A model generated the notes under the pieces. It was not told the origin of the DNA and ran no database searches. It saw only the letters and a program-made list of their open reading frames with translations. From contig JAUPKV010000091.1 in assembly GCA_030837265.1 (NCBI GenBank), positions 1 through 7,172 on the forward strand: a DNA stretch of 7,172 bases. Reading direction: 5' to 3'. The translations under genes and the position numbers were made by a program. Positions 5,152 to 7,172 of the stretch are shown here, in pieces. The stretch comes from Methanobacteriota archaeon (lineage in GTDB: Archaea > Halobacteriota > Methanosarcinia > Methanosarcinales > Methanosarcinaceae). The stretch's first letter is position 1; each line of letters starts with the position of its first letter.

Positions 5152-5817
5152 ATGACTCTTCCAGAAGTCTGTCCGCTTGATGAAAAGCAGAAATGCAAAG
5201 GGCGGGAGTGCCATCTCTTCTGCCTTGAATGGAGAACAAGAGAACCTACATGCCTTATAGGTTACAGCACAACAAGTAAGGTCAAGTCCTGGAAAGATGA
5301 CCGCAAGCAGGATACCTATGCCGAAGAAACTTATCGTAAGTTAAGTAGACAATCTGCCCCCAGGAAAAAGAGCGTATCTGAGAATGGAGATTGGATCCCT
5401 TCCCGGCTCAAAGAACAGCCGCAGGATAAGCCTGTTAATCTGAGAGAAGATCGCGCTGTCCAAAAAACTGTTTCCGAGAAGCCAACTTTTAGCAACCCTA
5501 CAGCAATACCTGAGAAAGCTTTCACAAGGTTTGGAGCTCACCTTAAAAAAGAGCCGACTGCGGAAGAACCTATAATATATGGAAGAAATCAGTCAAAAGT
5601 TCAAGAAAAAGCAAAAGTGCCGGAAAAAGTAATTTCAAGTAACAAGCATACGACTATCTTTACGTCCATTGATAAAGCTGAAAAGAAAGAATCATACCCA
5701 TTAGAAAGGGAAGAAAAAACAAAAAGGTCCCCCGACGATAAAGTGAAACGAAAGAGGATCGATGAAGTCATGGAGATAGACACTCCTGAAGTTTATGACG
5801 AGGAGTTCTGGAGTTAG
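5152..5817 (+). CDS. Uncharacterised protein: N-terminal Cys cluster, long charged tail
   Basis: I do not recognise a named family. From ATG 5152 the protein has 221 residues; an in-frame TTG at 5143 would add three. The first 34 residues carry a compact cysteine pattern: C7, C15, C20-H21, C24 and C34, within CPLDEKQKCKGRECHLFCLEW. This suggests a small zinc- or iron-sulfur-binding knuckle. A short GY-containing patch (LIGYSTTSK) follows. From about residue 45 onward the chain is Lys/Glu/Ser/Pro-rich with almost no hydrophobic runs, so it is probably disordered. It ends in a distinctive acidic segment (DTPEVYDEEFWS) that could be a docking peptide. No signal peptide or membrane segment is seen, so it is presumably cytosolic. 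It follows prs by 73 nt and precedes the CDIN1-like nuclease by 209 nt on the same strand. The absence of a ribosome-binding site suggests leaderless translation. Partnership with the nuclease is only a hypothesis. Confidence 0.7.
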   Translation: MTLPEVCPLDEKQKCKGRECHLFCLEWRTREPTCLIGYSTTSKVKSWKDDRKQDTYAEETYRKLSRQSAPRKKSVSENGDWIPSRLKEQPQDKPVNLREDRAVQKTVSEKPTFSNPTAIPEKAFTRFGAHLKKEPTAEEPIIYGRNQSKVQEKAKVPEKVISSNKHTTIFTSIDKAEKKESYPLEREEKTKRSPDDKVKRKRIDEVMEIDTPEVYDEEFWS

Positions 5818-6026
5818 TCATTTCTTCCGAAGAAAGATGGTCATAAGATAAGATAGAGCCTCGATTGTTATGAACAATGAATACGTAAAGATGTATAAGA
5901 AATACTTAGGGAATCAACGGTACGTTTGAGGGATGCTTTGTTAATGCAAAGCTCTCGTTTTTCATGCTGTTAATTTCATTTTGCATGCCATCGGAATAAC
6001 ACAAAACAGGGACATGATGATTACGG
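5818..6026. other. Spacer with several small hairpins before the CDIN1-like gene
   Basis: This 209-bp spacer has no credible gene. It holds a 6-bp hairpin just after the preceding stop (TTTCTT 5821-5826 with AAGAAA 5830-5835). It also holds a second hairpin, GCTTTG (5935-5940) with CAAAGC (5947-5952), followed by T5 at 5957-5961, and a competing pairing downstream. No strong ribosome-binding site precedes ATG 6027. Confidence 0.45.
5935..5962 (+). terminator. Hairpin plus T-run, terminator or attenuator
   Basis: GCTTTG (5935-5940) pairs perfectly with CAAAGC (5947-5952) around a 6-nt loop. Five bases later comes TTTTT. It may end the transcript of the Cys-cluster gene 118 nt upstream. Part of its right arm can pair elsewhere instead (ATGCAAA 5944-5950 with TTTGCAT 5980-5986). 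Confidence 0.4.
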
Positions 6027-6815
6027 ATGGACCGGCAGACATATCAGAAAATATATAGTTCGCTTCATAATTTTAAAGACGTTTTCCGTCTCTCAAAAGA
6101 ATATTCGGAATCGCCAGGTGCTTTAGCAACAATTCTTAACCAGAAAGTCGTCAAAATGACTCGGTTCAAATATAGAAAAATCTATTCCAGAGAGCAGGAA
6201 CTTTTTTCACGTTGGAAACAAGGACGTTCTATTCTTGAACTTGCCGATTATACAGGTTTTCCCCCGACTCTTATGGCGGCTCTTATTATGAAAAATTGTG
6301 AACTTTCCCGGAAAAATATAAACTGGCTTTTCAAGAACATCGATTCTATCGAAAACCGTCGCCTGAGGAAAGAAGTAAAAACAGCTCTTGACGCAGACCA
6401 TTTCTTTTCTCCCCATGCACATGAGATGCAGTGTAAAAAAGGCCAGATGGGAGAATCAATCATTCGAAAGTGGCTGGATGAACAGGAAATATCCTATTGC
6501 ACTGAAGAAGAGATTAGAGCTCAGGGTGACGGCAAGACTCCGGACTTCGTCCTTGAAAATCCACTTTCCATTGATAAATGTAAGGTCAAATGGATTGAAA
6601 GCAAAGCTCTCTTCGGGGATGATTTCGAACACGAACATTATATAAAAAAACAGTTTAGTGAGTACGTTGACCTTTTCGGAGAAGGTATGGTAATCTACTG
6701 GTATGGTTATCTTGACAACCTTCCATCAGACGGCTATCTGGTAAAAAATCATAGTTTTTTTTACGGATACGAGCAGGAAGTTTCTGAACTTTTTAATTAT
6801 TTAGTATACTGGTAA
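6027..6815 (+). CDS. CDIN1/C15orf41-like TPD-motif PD-(D/E)XK nuclease
   Basis: This 262-residue protein is an archaeal homologue of human CDIN1 (C15orf41), the nuclease mutated in congenital dyserythropoietic anaemia type I. The whole chain corresponds. An N-terminal helical part (1-125) contains ILELADYTGFPPTLMAALI (69-87), paralleling the human LLDLANEVDYAPSLMARLI. The nuclease half contains GQMGESIIRKWL (139-150) with helix-1 glutamate E143, then the signature GDGKTPDFVL (167-176), matching human GYDKTPDFIL. Next come WIESKALFGDD (189-199) and GMVIYWYG (220-227). D173, E191 and K193 form the PD...E-x-K metal-dependent catalytic set and are all present. It is expected to be a soluble DNA endonuclease; the archaeal substrate is unknown. 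The start is chosen because MDRQTYQKIYSSL aligns with the human N-terminus, although the ribosome-binding site is weak. An overlapping plus-strand frame (6388-6645) and antisense frames are shadows. The gene seems to be its own transcription unit, ending in a palindromic region. Confidence 0.9.
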   Translation: MDRQTYQKIYSSLHNFKDVFRLSKEYSESPGALATILNQKVVKMTRFKYRKIYSREQELFSRWKQGRSILELADYTGFPPTLMAALIMKNCELSRKNINWLFKNIDSIENRRLRKEVKTALDADHFFSPHAHEMQCKKGQMGESIIRKWLDEQEISYCTEEEIRAQGDGKTPDFVLENPLSIDKCKVKWIESKALFGDDFEHEHYIKKQFSEYVDLFGEGMVIYWYGYLDNLPSDGYLVKNHSFFYGYEQEVSELFNYLVYW

Positions 6816-6856
6816 TACAAGGTCTTAATATTCTTGCCTTGAGACCTTTCTATTAC
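6812..6856 (+). terminator. Interrupted palindrome at the end of the CDIN1-like gene
   Basis: An outer stem GTAAT (6812-6816) / ATTAC (6852-6856) and an inner stem AAGGTCT (6819-6825) / AGACCTT (6842-6848) enclose a 16-nt loop. The outer arm includes the stop codon. T-rich sequence follows without a long T-run. It could be a terminator or an mRNA 3'-end stabilising hairpin. Confidence 0.4.
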
Positions 6857-6917
6857 ATTTGATTTCTATCATCTTTTGCTCCAGGTACCCGAGGGTTAGT
6901 CACTGAGGTGAAATATA

Positions 6918-6927
6918 CTTTTATAAG
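6918..6927 (+). promoter_or_regulatory. Candidate TATA box for the 7012 gene
   Basis: CTTTTATAAG is a good archaeal TATA match. It predicts initiation near 6950 and a leader of about 60 nt before ATG 7012. A GAGGTGA at 6905-6911 resembles a ribosome-binding site, but the nearest start is too far away and that frame (6932) has only 16 codons. Confidence 0.4.
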
Positions 6928-7011
6928 TTCAATGAATTTATTGAATTACTATTATTTTGCGAAAATACAGCAAGATAGTTGAGCTAATAATAAAGTGGAC
7001 GCTGAGTGAAA

Positions 7012-7172
7012 ATGAAGATAAATAATCAAAAATTCTTATTCATAATCCTTATAGCTATCTTAATAATATTCGTACCCCTCATTGATGCCGCTCCTCTCGG
7101 AACAACAGAATCAGCTGTTAGAGAAGCAGCACAGAGTTGGATCGGAGTTAAAGAAGTTCATGGTGGGGGTAA
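7012..7172 (+). CDS. Secreted protein with N-terminal signal peptide, possibly NlpC/P60-like, truncated by window edge
   Basis: The frame opens at ATG 7012 and runs 53 codons to the window end without a stop. Residues 1-7 are polar/basic (MKINNQK), residues 8-24 form a strongly hydrophobic helix (FLFIILIAILIIFVPLI), and DAA at 25-27 gives a plausible signal-peptidase site. The mature start (PLGTTESAVREAAQSWIGVKEVHGGG) resembles the entry to NlpC/P60-type cysteine hydrolase domains, where a helix and a W-hydrophobic-GVxxxxGG stretch come shortly before the catalytic Cys of a DCSG motif. That Cys lies beyond the window, so the family is a guess. The protein should be exported or membrane-anchored. 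A TATA-like element at 6918-6927 and a weak GAGTGA just before the ATG support expression. Confidence 0.7.
   Translation, partial: MKINNQKFLFIILIAILIIFVPLIDAAPLGTTESAVREAAQSWIGVKEVHGGG

Noticed and set aside
6388..6645. 85-codon plus-strand frame overlapping the CDIN1-like gene
   Set aside because: Out-of-frame reading within a gene whose true frame holds the TPD, ESK and IYWYG motifs.
1..7172. Search for CRISPR arrays, tRNA/rRNA genes and insertion-sequence ends
   Set aside because: No regularly spaced repeats of CRISPR length, no cloverleaf-like TTC/CCA patterns, and no transposase frame or terminal inverted repeats were found by eye.

Overview
The window looks like a chromosomal segment of a methanogenic archaeon, most likely a Methanosarcina or close relative. 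This rests on recognising the protein family variants (archaeal-type Prs, MoaC, fused NAD(P)HX repair enzyme, archaeal CDIN1/TPD nuclease). Supporting signs are the GTG and TTG starts with GGAGG, GAGGT or GGTGAT ribosome-binding sites, the long AT-rich spacers and the TATA-type promoter signals. The species assignment is an inference; no rRNA or database match was available.

Layout. At the left edge (minus strand) is the N-terminal end of an RCK/TrkA-N nucleotide-binding protein that runs off the window. A 545-bp AT-rich divergent spacer follows, with two sets of short tandem repeats and candidate promoters. On the plus strand come nnr (bifunctional NAD(P)HX epimerase/dehydratase, 992-2500) and moaC (cyclic pyranopterin monophosphate synthase, 2609-3103). 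Between moaC and prs lies about 1.1 kb that looks like a worn-down immunity island. It holds a frameshifted, truncated TIR-domain remnant on the minus strand, abutting the moaC stop, and an intact two-TM SLATT/DUF4231 gene (3554-3985) with its own promoter, ribosome-binding site and terminator-like hairpin. Then come prs (ribose-phosphate pyrophosphokinase, TTG start, 4227-5078), an unrecognised Cys-rich/charged-tail protein (about 5152-5817), and a PD-(D/E)XK nuclease with the TPD motif homologous to human CDIN1/C15orf41 (6027-6815). At the right edge a signal-peptide-bearing protein begins, possibly of the NlpC/P60 type (7012 onward).

How the genes relate. The core genes are housekeeping: nicotinamide cofactor repair, molybdopterin synthesis (needed by formylmethanofuran dehydrogenase in methanogens) and PRPP synthesis (nucleotides, histidine and tetrahydrosarcinapterin precursors). 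They share a strand but sit 100 to 450 bp apart or more, so they are probably separate short transcripts and not one operon. The two most interesting parts are the TIR relic plus SLATT gene inserted among housekeeping genes, and the archaeal CDIN1-like nuclease preceded by an uncharacterised Cys-cluster protein and by a spacer with alternative hairpins. No CRISPR array, tRNA, rRNA, transposase or IS end was seen.
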